A DNA stretch of 64,000 bases, from positions 186,001-250,000 of the forward strand of contig NKIM01000001.1 of assembly GCA_002255955.1 (NCBI GenBank). The letters run 5' to 3'. The DNA comes from Burkholderiales bacterium PBB2. Its GTDB lineage: Bacteria > Pseudomonadota > Gammaproteobacteria > Burkholderiales > Burkholderiaceae_C. Both the position numbers and the translations under genes were made by a program. Below, piece by piece: positions 35,571 to 43,507 of this stretch; position 1 is the first letter of the stretch; every line of letters begins with the position of its first letter. Under the pieces are notes generated by a model. It saw only the letters and a program-made list of their open reading frames with translations. It ran no database searches and was not told where the DNA came from.

Positions 35571-35880
35571 GAGTTTCTTTCGAATGCCCGGCAGAACATC
35601 TGCCCGGCGGTCGGATGGCTGATTCATACCCAGACGCGCTACATTCGGTGCCGCTTATCGGGATGTTGCCGGCCTGAAGTTGCCTCCAAGCCCGACCGCA
35701 TCTCGCGACCTCTCACACAAGGCGCATGGGTTTCTTCCCCACAGCCAAATCAGGGGAAGCCCGCGATTGTAGCAGCAGCTGACCCGAAAAGGAAAGGCTG
35801 ATCCACCGATCAAGGGGAGGCAGGCCGCCAGATCCCGGGTTACCATCCGGGTTATTACGTACGACCCCCAGGGTCCAGCC
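35571..35880 (-). promoter_or_regulatory. rplM promoter and long leader; no gene in this gap
   Basis: This gap separates divergent rplM and a GNAT gene. On the minus strand an extended -10 TGCTACAAT (TACAAT at 35766-35771) with only weak -35 sequence would start transcription near 35759, leaving about 190 nt of leader. A hairpin with CAGA/TCTG and flanking GGC/GCC pairs lies about 20 nt before the rplM start, suited to control of translation. Confidence 0.5.
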
Positions 35881-36618
35881 ATGAAACCCGACGTTGACAG
35901 CACCGACAAGGATCTGAAGACCGCGACCGCCGCCGCAGAGGAATCATCCGCCTGGAGTCCGGTCGCTGCCTTGCGACGCATGTCCAGCTGGGTGCCCATC
36001 CGCTCGCTGGCCCGCCGCCACCGCCACCGCATCGCCCAGCATCTGCTGACCTTGAGCGAACGCGACCGCTACTTGCGCTTCGGCTACCCGGCCTCGGACG
36101 AGCAGATCAGCCGCTACGCCATGTCGCTGGATTTCGAGCGCGACGAGGTGCTGGGCATCTTCAACCGCAAGCTGGAACTGGTGGCCATGGCCCACCTCGC
36201 CTACGCGCCGCGGCCGCAGCGCCCGGGCAAGGCCGCCATGGCCGAATTCGGCGTCTCGGTGCTGGGCCAGGTGCGCGGCCGGGGTTTTGGCGCGCGACTG
36301 TTTGAATGCGCGGCCCTGCATGCCCGCAACCGCGGCATCGACACCTTGTTCATCCACGCCCTGAGCGAGAACGCCGCCATGCTCAAGATCGCCCGCAATG
36401 CCGGCGCGACCGTGGAGCGCGATGGCTCGGAATCGGAGGCCTGGCTGCGCCTGCCGCCCGACACCGTGTCCTCGCATGTGGACGAAGCGATCGAGCGCCA
36501 CCTGGCCGAGCTGGACTTCCAGTTCAAGCGCCATGTGCGGGTGATTGGCGACATCCTCGATGGCGTGGCCGAGGTCAAGGCCAAGATCGGCGACGCCGGC
36601 AAGGGCGCCAAGCTCTGA
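35881..36618 (+). CDS. GNAT family acetyltransferase
   Basis: 245 residues. The GNAT fold spans about 45-200: beta strands with EVLGIFNRKLELVAMAHLAY, then motif A with the acetyl-CoA loop GQVRGRGFGARLFECAALHARNRG, and motif B ALSENAAMLKIARNAGA. An N-terminal polar extension of about 35 residues and a charged C-terminal helix (HLAELDFQFKRHVRVIGDIL) are outside the core. The substrate is unknown; the start of the domain (LTLSERDRYLRFGYPASDEQI) resembles stand-alone relatives of protein acetyltransferase GNAT domains. Confidence 0.85.
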   Translation: MKPDVDSTDKDLKTATAAAEESSAWSPVAALRRMSSWVPIRSLARRHRHRIAQHLLTLSERDRYLRFGYPASDEQISRYAMSLDFERDEVLGIFNRKLELVAMAHLAYAPRPQRPGKAAMAEFGVSVLGQVRGRGFGARLFECAALHARNRGIDTLFIHALSENAAMLKIARNAGATVERDGSESEAWLRLPPDTVSSHVDEAIERHLAELDFQFKRHVRVIGDILDGVAEVKAKIGDAGKGAKL

Positions 36619-36836
36619 GCATGGCCGGGGCCGCCCAGCGGCCCGAACGGCGCCGCCTGAGGAACAGCGAAAGTCGCGCTTCGCACACCCTTTCGCTTCA
36701 CCCGCCGACCCCGCGAACTGGCGCCCCTGAACCAGGGGATACACCCAGTTACATGTCATCTTCCTGCGCTACATTTGGTGAATAAGCACCTGATCACAGG
36801 CGCAAAGAATTCAAACCCATTGGGGCTGTCGAGGGC

Positions 36837-37688
36837 ATGCAAAGCACCATTCCGTGGATCATCGCGCTCGCCTCGGGCTTCGGCCTGTTGGCGCTGGCAC
36901 TGCTGTGGGTGCTGCGGCGCTCGGCGCCGCCGACCAAGCCGCTGCCGACCGAATGGTCGCTGACGGCCCGGCCGGTGTTCAGCAGCGATGAGCGGCGCGT
37001 CTACCGCCTGCTCAAGGAGGCGCTGCCCCACCATGTGATCCTGTCCAAGCTGCCCCTGGTGCGCTTTTGCCAGCCGACCGAGGCGCAGGAGGTGCGCTAC
37101 TGGTTCGACCTGCTGGGCGCCATCAACGTCACCTTCGCCATCTGCAGCCCCAACGGCCGTGTGCTGGCGGCCGTCGACCTGGACAGCGAACGCGGCATTT
37201 CGGGCCGCGGCCTGCAGATCAAGCAGTCGGTGCTGGGCGCCTGCCGCGTGCGCTACCTGCGCTGCGCCATCGACAACCTACCCAGCGCGGCCGAGCTGCA
37301 GCTCCTGGTGCCCTTCAGCAACAGCAACTCGCGTGGCCCGCAGGCCGCGCCGATGCCTGGCACGGTGTCGCCTTCGCGACCCAGCCTCAACGGCAGCACC
37401 CCGCGCCGGGCCAGCCGCAAAGGCTTGTGGCAAGACTCGGCCGTGTTCCACGACTCTTTCTTCGCACCCGACAGCCGCTTCGACAACAACGGCATGGTCG
37501 ATGCCCCGCCCCGCGGACACAGCGGCCATAGTGGACACAGCAGCCACCGTGGCGGCCCAGCCTTCCAGAACTCGGTGCCATTCGGTGAGCCGCTGAACGC
37601 CGACGCGCAATACCCGGACGAGGCGCCCAACGACATCGTCGGCCTGGTGGTCGACTCGCCGCGCTACGGCGGCCGGCTGCCCCGCTGA
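36837..37688 (+). CDS. DUF2726 domain membrane protein
   Basis: 283 residues. One N-terminal transmembrane helix (IPWIIALASGFGLLALALLWVL), then a DUF2726 domain (about 48-160: SSDERRVYRLLKEALPHHVI, INVTFAICSPNGRVLAAVDLD, QIKQSVLGACRVRYLRC). DUF2726 resembles a restriction-endonuclease-like fold, but no function is known. The C-terminal 120 residues are low-complexity, with a GHSGHSGHSSH stretch near 225-235 that could bind metal. It ends just before a strong terminator. Confidence 0.75.
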   Translation: MQSTIPWIIALASGFGLLALALLWVLRRSAPPTKPLPTEWSLTARPVFSSDERRVYRLLKEALPHHVILSKLPLVRFCQPTEAQEVRYWFDLLGAINVTFAICSPNGRVLAAVDLDSERGISGRGLQIKQSVLGACRVRYLRCAIDNLPSAAELQLLVPFSNSNSRGPQAAPMPGTVSPSRPSLNGSTPRRASRKGLWQDSAVFHDSFFAPDSRFDNNGMVDAPPRGHSGHSGHSSHRGGPAFQNSVPFGEPLNADAQYPDEAPNDIVGLVVDSPRYGGRLPR

Positions 37689-37750
37689 AGGCGCAAGCCC
37701 TTCGGCCAAAGCCTCAGCCCCCACAGCGCCAGCAGCGCCCAGGCGATACT

Positions 37751-37792
37751 GCGGCGCCGGACCGAACGAGGTCCGGCGCCGCTTTTTGTTTT
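37751..37792 (+). terminator. Strong intrinsic terminator just upstream of the SrkA-like gene
   Basis: 12-bp stem GCGGCGCCGGAC (37751-37762) / GTCCGGCGCCGC (37771-37782), 8-nt loop, then TTTTTGTTTTCC. The T-tract ends about 10 bp before the next start codon. Confidence 0.9.
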
Positions 37793-37800
37793 CCTCACCC

Positions 37801-38877
37801 ATGAACCCAGACCTGGACCGCAGCTTCGGCTCCCTGACCCCCGAATTCATGCTGGATGCGCTGGACGCCGCCGGCCTCTACGGCGACGGCCGCATGCTGC
37901 AGCTGAACTCCTACGAGAACCGGGTGCTGCAGCTGCACCTGGAGGATGGGCGCATTGCGGTGGCCAAGTTCTACCGGCCCGGGCGCTGGAGCGATGCGCA
38001 GATCCTCGAAGAGCACCAGTTCGCGCGCGAGCTGGCCGAGGCCGAGGTGCCCGTGGCCGCGCCCTGGGCGCTGCAGGACATCAAGGGCCAGCTGCATCTG
38101 GCCGGCACGCCGGCGACGCTGGCGCATTTCGGGGACCAGCGCTTTGCCGTCACCCCGCGCCAAGGTGGGCGGGCGCCCGAGCTGGAAGACCCCGAGGTGC
38201 TGCGCTGGATCGGCCGCCTGCTGGCCCGGCTGCACACAGTCGGCCGGCAGCGCCCTTTCGAGCACCGCCTGCGCTGGGCCGGTGCCGAGCCCGGCCGCAT
38301 GGCCCGCGATCTGCTGGTCGCCCTGGACTGCGTGCCCATCGAAGTCTTTCCCGCCTGGGACGCGGTGGTGCAGGCCTGCCTGAGCCGCATCCAGCACATC
38401 TTCGACAGCATCCCGGAGCTGGAGCTGCTGCGCCTGCACGGCGACTGCCACCCCGGCAACATCCTCTGGACGCCCGACCATGGGCCGCATTTTGTGGACC
38501 TGGACGACGCCGTCACCGGCCCGGCGGTGCAGGACTTATGGATGCTGCTCTCCGGCGACGAGGTCGCGGCGCGCCAGCAGCTGTCCTGGGTGCTGGAAGG
38601 TTATGAAACCGTGGCCGAATTCGATCGCCGCGAGCTGCGCCTGATCGAACCCCTGCGCACCCTGCGCATGATTCACCACAGCGCCTGGCTGGCCAAACGC
38701 TGGAACGACCCGGCCTTTCCGCTCGCCTTCCCCTGGTTCGGTACGTCCAACTACTGGCATGACCAGGTCGCCAAACTGGGCGAGCAGCTGGAGGCCATGA
38801 TGCCCAAGGACGAGCGCCCCGTGGATGACTTCCGCGACGATGACGGCGATGTTCAGTTCGACGAGGGGTTCCGCTGA
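37801..38877 (+). CDS. srkA: Stress response kinase A (YihE/SrkA-like)
   Basis: Eukaryotic-like Ser/Thr kinase of the APH/choline kinase fold; in enterobacteria it counters stress-induced death. 358 residues from ATG 37801 (an in-frame TTG at 37786 lies inside the terminator T-tract). Family start FGSLTPEFMLDALDAAG, YENRVLQLHLEDGRIAVAKFYRPGRW with the ATP-binding Lys, Brenner motif LHGDCHPGNILW and metal Asp in FVDLDDAVTGPAVQDLW, all intact. There is no Shine-Dalgarno sequence before the ATG, only the terminator tail, so expression may use a leaderless mRNA or readthrough. Confidence 0.92.
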   Translation: MNPDLDRSFGSLTPEFMLDALDAAGLYGDGRMLQLNSYENRVLQLHLEDGRIAVAKFYRPGRWSDAQILEEHQFARELAEAEVPVAAPWALQDIKGQLHLAGTPATLAHFGDQRFAVTPRQGGRAPELEDPEVLRWIGRLLARLHTVGRQRPFEHRLRWAGAEPGRMARDLLVALDCVPIEVFPAWDAVVQACLSRIQHIFDSIPELELLRLHGDCHPGNILWTPDHGPHFVDLDDAVTGPAVQDLWMLLSGDEVAARQQLSWVLEGYETVAEFDRRELRLIEPLRTLRMIHHSAWLAKRWNDPAFPLAFPWFGTSNYWHDQVAKLGEQLEAMMPKDERPVDDFRDDDGDVQFDEGFR

Positions 38878-38910
38878 AGCTCGGCACGACAGGGCAAAAG
38901 GACTGAAAGC

Positions 38911-38952
38911 AAAAAACCCCCGCAGGCCTGAGACCTGCGGGGGCTTTGTCTT
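38911..38952. terminator. Bidirectional terminator between srkA and htpG
   Basis: 10-bp stem CCCCCGCAGG (38917-38926) / CCTGCGGGGG (38934-38943) with a 7-nt loop. The minus strand continues TTTTTTGC (strong, for htpG); the plus strand continues CTTTGTCTTT. Confidence 0.88.
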
Positions 38953-38976
38953 TCTGCCTGCGCTGCGCGGGGGCGA

Positions 38977-40860
38977 TCAGCCCAGCAGCATGGCGTTGAC
39001 ACGACGCACGTAAGCGGCCGGGTCTTCCAGATGGCCACCCTCGGCCAGCACGGCCTGGTCGAAGATCACCTGCGCCAGATCGTCGAACTGGGCGGCGCCG
39101 TCCAGCTTCTTGATCAGGGCGTGCTCGGCATTGATCTCCAGGGTCGGCAGCGAGGTGGGCGCGGCTTGACCGGCTTGCTTGAGCAGGCGAGCCAGATGGC
39201 CGCTCATATCGCCCTCTTCCACCACGATACAGGCGGGCGAGTCGACCAGACGGGTGGAGACGCGCACGTCCTTGGCGCGCTCTTTCAACGCTTCCTTCAG
39301 ACGGTCCAGCAAGGGCTTGAAGGTTTCGGCCGCTTCTTCGGCCTTCTTCTTCTCGTCCTCATCCTGCAGCTTGCCCAGGTCGATGGCGCCCTTGGCCACC
39401 GATTGCAGCGGCTTGCCTTCGAATTCGAACAGATGGGACAGCATCCACTCGTCCACCCGGTCGGTCAGCAGCAGCACTTCGATGCCCTTCTTGCGGAAGA
39501 TTTCCAGCTGCGGGCTGTTCTTGGCGGCGCTCAAGCTGTCGGCGGTGATGTAGTAGATCGCGTCCTGGTCTTCCTTGGCGCGCTTCAGGTAGTCGGCCAG
39601 GGACACGCCTTCGTCAGCATGGGTGGAGGCGAAGCGCAAGAGCTTGGCCAGACGTTCCTGGTTCTGGTGGTCTTCGCCGATGCCTTCCTTGAGCACCTGG
39701 CCGAAGTCCTTCCAGAAATCGGCGTACTTGGCGCGATCGGCTGCGTCCTCGCTGTCGGCCAGCGATTCCAGCATGCCCAGCACACGCTTGGTCGACCCCT
39801 CGCGGATGGCCTTCACATCGCGGCTTTCCTGCAGCAATTCACGGCTGACGTTGAGCGGTAGGTCGGCCGAGTCGATCACGCCCTTGACGAAGCGCAGATA
39901 GACCGGCATCAACGCCTCGGCGTCATCCATGATGAAGACGCGCTTGACGTAGAGCTTGACGCCACCGCGCTTGTCGCGGTTCCACAGATCAAACGGGGCC
40001 TTCTTGGGGATGTAGAGCAGCTGGGTGTACTCGCTGCGGCCTTCCACGCGGTTGTGGGTGTGGGCCAGCGGCGCTTCGGTGTCGTAGCTGATCTGCTTGT
40101 AGAACTCGTCGTACTGCTCTTGCGTGACTTCGCTCTTGGAGCGCGACCACAGGGCCGAAGCCTTGTTGACCGACTCCCACTCGTCCTTGAGCACCTGCTT
40201 GGCGGCCTCGGCGTCCCACTCTTCCTTCTTCATCAGGATGGGCAGGGAGATGTGGTCGGAGTACTTGCTGATGACCGATTTCAGGCGCCAGGTCTTGAGG
40301 AACTCATCCTCGCCCTCGCGCAGATGCAGGATCACATCGGTGCCGCGGCCGGGCTTGGTGATGGTCTCCACCTCGTAGTCGCCCGTGCCTTCCGACGTCC
40401 AGCGCACGCCCTCTTCGGCCTTCAGGCCGGCGCGACGGGTTTCGACCGTGATGCGGTCGGCGACGATGAAGCCCGAGTAGAAGCCGACGCCGAACTGGCC
40501 GATCAAGTTGGCATCCTTCTTCTGGTCGCCCTCCAGCTTGGCCATGAACTCGCGCGTGCCGCTCTTGGCGATGGTGCCCAGGTGGGCGATGGCTTCCTCG
40601 GCGCTCATGCCGATGCCGTTGTCGCTGATGGTGACGGTGCGGGCGGCCTCGTCAAACGAGACCCGAACTTCCAGGTTCGGCGTGTCCTCGAAGAGCTCGG
40701 CATGGTCCAGCGCCTCGAAGCGCAGCTTGTCGCAGGCGTCCGAGGCATTGGAGACCAGCTCGCGCAGGAAGATCTCCTTGTTGGAATACAGCGAATGGGT
40801 GACGAGGTGCAGGATCTGCTTGACCTCGGCCTGGAAGGCATGGGTTTGTTTTTGTGTCAT
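38977..40860 (-). CDS. htpG: Chaperone HtpG (Hsp90)
   Basis: Cytosolic ATP-dependent chaperone, 627 residues from ATG 40860 (the frame extends to 40935 without family similarity). N-terminal GHKL ATPase: [45 protein letters not shown] and [15 protein letters not shown]. The middle-domain catalytic Arg region NVSRELLQ is present; the C-terminal dimerisation domain ends [11 protein letters not shown]. Controlled by a good sigma-32 promoter about 90 bp upstream. Confidence 0.97.
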   Translation of the reverse strand: MTQKQTHAFQAEVKQILHLVTHSLYSNKEIFLRELVSNASDACDKLRFEALDHAELFEDTPNLEVRVSFDEAARTVTISDNGIGMSAEEAIAHLGTIAKSGTREFMAKLEGDQKKDANLIGQFGVGFYSGFIVADRITVETRRAGLKAEEGVRWTSEGTGDYEVETITKPGRGTDVILHLREGEDEFLKTWRLKSVISKYSDHISLPILMKKEEWDAEAAKQVLKDEWESVNKASALWSRSKSEVTQEQYDEFYKQISYDTEAPLAHTHNRVEGRSEYTQLLYIPKKAPFDLWNRDKRGGVKLYVKRVFIMDDAEALMPVYLRFVKGVIDSADLPLNVSRELLQESRDVKAIREGSTKRVLGMLESLADSEDAADRAKYADFWKDFGQVLKEGIGEDHQNQERLAKLLRFASTHADEGVSLADYLKRAKEDQDAIYYITADSLSAAKNSPQLEIFRKKGIEVLLLTDRVDEWMLSHLFEFEGKPLQSVAKGAIDLGKLQDEDEKKKAEEAAETFKPLLDRLKEALKERAKDVRVSTRLVDSPACIVVEEGDMSGHLARLLKQAGQAAPTSLPTLEINAEHALIKKLDGAAQFDDLAQVIFDQAVLAEGGHLEDPAAYVRRVNAMLLG

Positions 40861-40946
40861 GGCGTGCCCGTGGATCTTTGAAAAACAAAAGACAAACAAA
40901 AAGACGATGGGCGCGGAACGGCTTGCCGCCCGCACTGGTGAGCGGG

Positions 40947-40974
40947 ATGTGGGGACGCAGCCCGGGGCTTCAAG
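40947..40974 (-). promoter_or_regulatory. Sigma-32 heat-shock promoter of htpG
   Basis: Minus strand CTTGAA (40974-40969), 14-nt spacer, CCCCACAT (40954-40947), close to the RpoH consensus CTTGAAA-N11-16-CCCCATNT. Predicted leader about 80 nt. The -35 box lies in the loop of an inverted repeat whose arms are GCAGCCCGGG (40957-40966) and CCCGGGCTGC (40977-40986). Confidence 0.8.
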
Positions 40975-41030
40975 AGCCCGGGCTGCAAGTTTTGCCGGGC
41001 GGCCCGGTGGGGCTGCGAAAATCCAGCCCC

Positions 41031-41702
41031 ATGAATCCCGCTGCTGCCGACGACAAAGAATCCCTGACCCCGCGCGCCCGCGCCATCCTGTACTGGATGG
41101 ATCTCGCCGGAGTGGCCGTGTTCGCCAGCAGCGGCGCCCTGGCCGCCATGCAGGCCGGGCTGGACCTGTTCGGCGTGCTGGTGCTGGCCGCCATCACCGC
41201 CATCGGCGGCGGCACCCTGCGCGACCTGCTGCTCGGTCGCCACCCCATTTTCTGGATGACGGACACGCGCTACATCAAGGTGATCGGCCTCACCGCCCTG
41301 CTGACCGCCCTGGCCGCCAGCCGCTGGAGCCAGGCCCTGGCCAGCGGCCATGTCGCCCTGGTGCTGGCCGACACCCTGGGCCTGGCCTTGTTCGCCTTGT
41401 GCGGCGCCGAAATCGCCGAAGAGGCCGGCAAGCCACGGCTGGTCGTGGTGCTGCTGGGCACCATCACCGCCAGCGGCGGCGGTGTGCTGCGTGATCTGCT
41501 GACCGGCCAGGTGCCCCTGCTGTTGCGCCGGGACATCTACGCCAGCGCGGCCATCGGCGGCATTGCGGCCTATCTGCTGCTGCGGGCCCTGGGCCTGCCG
41601 CGCCAGATCGCCTTCTTCAGCGGCATGCTGGTGGTGGCGGCGCTGCGCCTGGCATCGCTGCAGCTGGGCTGGCAGCTGCCGGCGCCCCAGCTGCAGGCCT
41701 GA
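41031..41702 (+). CDS. TRIC family cation channel protein (UPF0126, YicG-like)
   Basis: Seven-helix inner-membrane protein of 223 residues made of two UPF0126 repeats. Each has its glycine motif: [13 protein letters not shown] near residue 61 and [13 protein letters not shown] near residue 145. Bacterial TRIC homologues form trimeric monovalent cation channels; the physiological role is unclear. N-terminal extension of about 18 polar residues. It is divergent from htpG, with 170 bp between. Confidence 0.9.
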   Translation: MNPAAADDKESLTPRARAILYWMDLAGVAVFASSGALAAMQAGLDLFGVLVLAAITAIGGGTLRDLLLGRHPIFWMTDTRYIKVIGLTALLTALAASRWSQALASGHVALVLADTLGLALFALCGAEIAEEAGKPRLVVVLLGTITASGGGVLRDLLTGQVPLLLRRDIYASAAIGGIAAYLLLRALGLPRQIAFFSGMLVVAALRLASLQLGWQLPAPQLQA

Positions 41703-41716
41703 TTGAGCCCGCAGGC

Positions 41717-42028
41717 TCAGTACGACAGCGTGCGCTTGGCCACGTCGACCTTGAGCAAGGCCTTGCTCAGGGCGCCGCTGGTGGCCCGGGCGTAGTCCAT
41801 GGCCCAGGCCGGGTCGCTGAAGGCCGCCGGGCCCACGGCCGCGGCCACGCCGAGAATCTTGTCGGCCAGCAAGACCTTGCCCGAGCCGCGCATGGGCTCG
41901 CACTCGTTCTTGACGTACTGCTCGTCCAGCCACTTGCGGGCGGCCTCAAAGCTCAAGACTTCCTCGGCATCCACCACCAGATCGAACTGCTGGAGCGGGC
42001 TGAACACGACCTTCACTTCACTGCGCAT
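41717..42028 (-). CDS. Small protein of unknown function
   Basis: 103 residues that I do not recognise. No signal peptide, membrane helix or cysteine pair; one Cys. The sequence looks like a compact alpha/beta protein: KVVFSPLQQFDLVVDAEEVLSFEAARKWLDEQY, then a polar turn and Ala-rich C-terminal helices ending KVDVAKRTLSY. Codon use matches its neighbours and the ATG at 42028 is supported by a clean stop to stop frame. It converges with the TRIC gene, with a short TGAGCC/GGCTCA hairpin at the join, and lies downstream of aroG on the same strand (68 bp), possibly co-transcribed. Confidence 0.65.
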   Translation of the reverse strand: MRSEVKVVFSPLQQFDLVVDAEEVLSFEAARKWLDEQYVKNECEPMRGSGKVLLADKILGVAAAVGPAAFSDPAWAMDYARATSGALSKALLKVDVAKRTLSY

Positions 42029-42096
42029 CGCGGGCCTTTCGGGGCTGGAACGGCCCGATTCTGGCTCAGAACCGGGCGGCCGGGCAGGGACTCAAA

Positions 42097-43224
42097 TCAC
42101 GCGCGCGCCGCCTTCACCGCAGCGCTGAGCACCTCCAGCACCTCGAGCGAATCGTCCCAGCCCAGGCAGGCGTCGGTGATGCTCTTGCCGTACTCAAGCT
42201 TCCGGGCATCGTCCTTGCCCGGCGTGAATTTCTGGGCGCCGTCGTGGAGATGGCTTTCGACCATCACGCCGAAGATGCTCTGGCTGCCGGCGCGGATCTG
42301 CGCCGCCACATCGCGCGCCACCTCGAGCTGACGCAGGTGCTGCTTGGAACTGTTGGCATGCGAGCAATCCACCATCAGCGTGGTGTCCAGCTTGGAGGCG
42401 GCCAGGTCCTTGCAGGCGGCGGCCACGTTCTCTGCGTCGTAATTGGGCGCCTTGCCGCCACGCAGGATCACATGGCAGTCCTTGTTGCCCTTGGTCTCGA
42501 CGATGGCGACCTGACCGTTCTTGTGCACCGAGAGGAAATGGTGGCCGCGAGCGGCCGCCTGGATGGCGTCGGTGGCGATCTTGATATTGCCGTCGGTGCC
42601 GTTCTTGAAACCGATCGGGGCGGAGAGGCCCGAGGCCAGTTCGCGGTGCACCTGGCTCTCGGTCGTGCGTGCGCCGATGGCGCCCCAGGAGATCAGGTCG
42701 CCGATGTACTGGGGCGAGATCACGTCCAGGAACTCCGAGCCGGCCGGCACGCCCAGGCGGTTGATCTCCAGCAGCAGCTGGCGGGCGATGCGCAGGCCTT
42801 CGTCGATGCGGTAGCTCTCGTCGAGGTAGGGGTCGTTGATCAAGCCCTTCCAGCCCACCGTGGTGCGCGGCTTCTCGAAGTAGACGCGCATGACAATCTC
42901 CAGCGTGTCGGCGTACTTCTCGCGCTCGAGCAGCAGGCGGCGCGCGTACTCCAGCGCCGCGGCCGGGTCGTGGATGGAGCAGGGGCCGATGATGACCAGC
43001 AGGCGGTCGTCCTTGCGCTGCATGATCTTGCGGATGCTCTGGCGCGTGCCAGCGATCAGCTGCTCCATCGGCGTGCCGCGGATGGGGAAGAAACGGATCA
43101 AGTGCTCCGGCGGCGGCAGCGGCGTGATGTCGACGATGCGCTCGTCATCGGTCGCGCTGGTCTTGTCCTCTTGCGAGTACCAGCGTTCAGCCTGAATTTC
43201 CGGTTTGGCGGACTTGGCATTCAT
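42097..43224 (-). CDS. aroG: 3-deoxy-7-phosphoheptulonate synthase (class I DAHP synthase)
   Basis: Condenses phosphoenolpyruvate and erythrose 4-phosphate, the first step of the shikimate pathway. 375 residues from ATG 43224 (GTG 43239 also in frame). Class I AroFGH type: VIIGPCSIHDPAAALEYA, MRVYFEKPRTTVGWKGLINDP, GARTTESQVHRELASGLS with the metal and PEP sites, and VDCSHANSSKQ. Which aromatic acid inhibits it cannot be read safely, but the upstream attenuator has a leader peptide dominated by Phe codons, suggesting control by charged tRNA-Phe, with Tyr and Trp contributing. Confidence 0.96.
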   Translation of the reverse strand: MNAKSAKPEIQAERWYSQEDKTSATDDERIVDITPLPPPEHLIRFFPIRGTPMEQLIAGTRQSIRKIMQRKDDRLLVIIGPCSIHDPAAALEYARRLLLEREKYADTLEIVMRVYFEKPRTTVGWKGLINDPYLDESYRIDEGLRIARQLLLEINRLGVPAGSEFLDVISPQYIGDLISWGAIGARTTESQVHRELASGLSAPIGFKNGTDGNIKIATDAIQAAARGHHFLSVHKNGQVAIVETKGNKDCHVILRGGKAPNYDAENVAAACKDLAASKLDTTLMVDCSHANSSKQHLRQLEVARDVAAQIRAGSQSIFGVMVESHLHDGAQKFTPGKDDARKLEYGKSITDACLGWDDSLEVLEVLSAAVKAARA

Positions 43225-43280
43225 GGGCGTGACTCTCACTTTCCGTGGTCTGTGTTCGATGCAGCGCGGCTCAAGAGACG

Positions 43281-43314
43281 AAAAAAAACCGCCGGGTGGT
43301 GGACCCGGCGGTTT
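43281..43314 (-). terminator. Attenuator terminator in the aroG leader
   Basis: Minus-strand stem AAACCGCCGGGT (43314-43303) / ACCCGGCGGTTT (43297-43286), loop CCACC, followed by a run of eight or more T. It lies 57 bp before the aroG start and 40 bp after the leader-peptide stop. Its first arm (CCGCCGG) can instead pair with CCGGCGG (43379-43373) at the end of the leader coding region, forming an antiterminator. Confidence 0.85.
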
Positions 43315-43353
43315 CTTGAGATTTGTGCGCTGTGCTTGCTTGTCTTGCTTGGC

Positions 43354-43431
43354 TTACGCGCTCACCTCTCGGCCGCCGGTGCGGTCAGAGAACCAAAAAA
43401 AGCTAAAGAAATAGGTCTTCGGCGAGTGCAT
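43354..43431 (-). CDS. Aromatic-rich leader peptide of the aroG attenuator
   Basis: 25-codon open frame from ATG 43431 to TAA 43354. Residues 7-14 read YFFSFFWF: five Phe, one Tyr and one Trp in eight codons, a stalling block like those of pheA and trp leaders. After it come SDRTGGREVSA and the stop. A terminator follows at 43314-43281, and the CCGGCGG in codons 18-20 can compete for its first arm, so ribosome stalling would favour readthrough into aroG. No Shine-Dalgarno sequence is visible; an extended -10 just upstream suggests a nearly leaderless transcript. Too short for ordinary gene calling. Confidence 0.82.
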   Translation of the reverse strand: MHSPKTYFFSFFWFSDRTGGREVSA

Positions 43432-43438
43432 GGGCTGG

Positions 43439-43447
43439 AATGTAGCA
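43439..43447 (-). promoter_or_regulatory. Possible extended -10 promoter of the aroG leader
   Basis: Minus-strand TGCTACATT, with TACATT at 43444-43439 and the TGn element in front. A TTGTCA lies only 12 nt further upstream, too close for a normal -35. Predicted start is within a few bases of the leader ATG. Confidence 0.35.
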
Positions 43448-43507
43448 CGCAGTTTTTGACAAGCGCTCAGCGCCAGATGAGGCACTGAGGCCTTGGCACA
43501 ACAGGTT

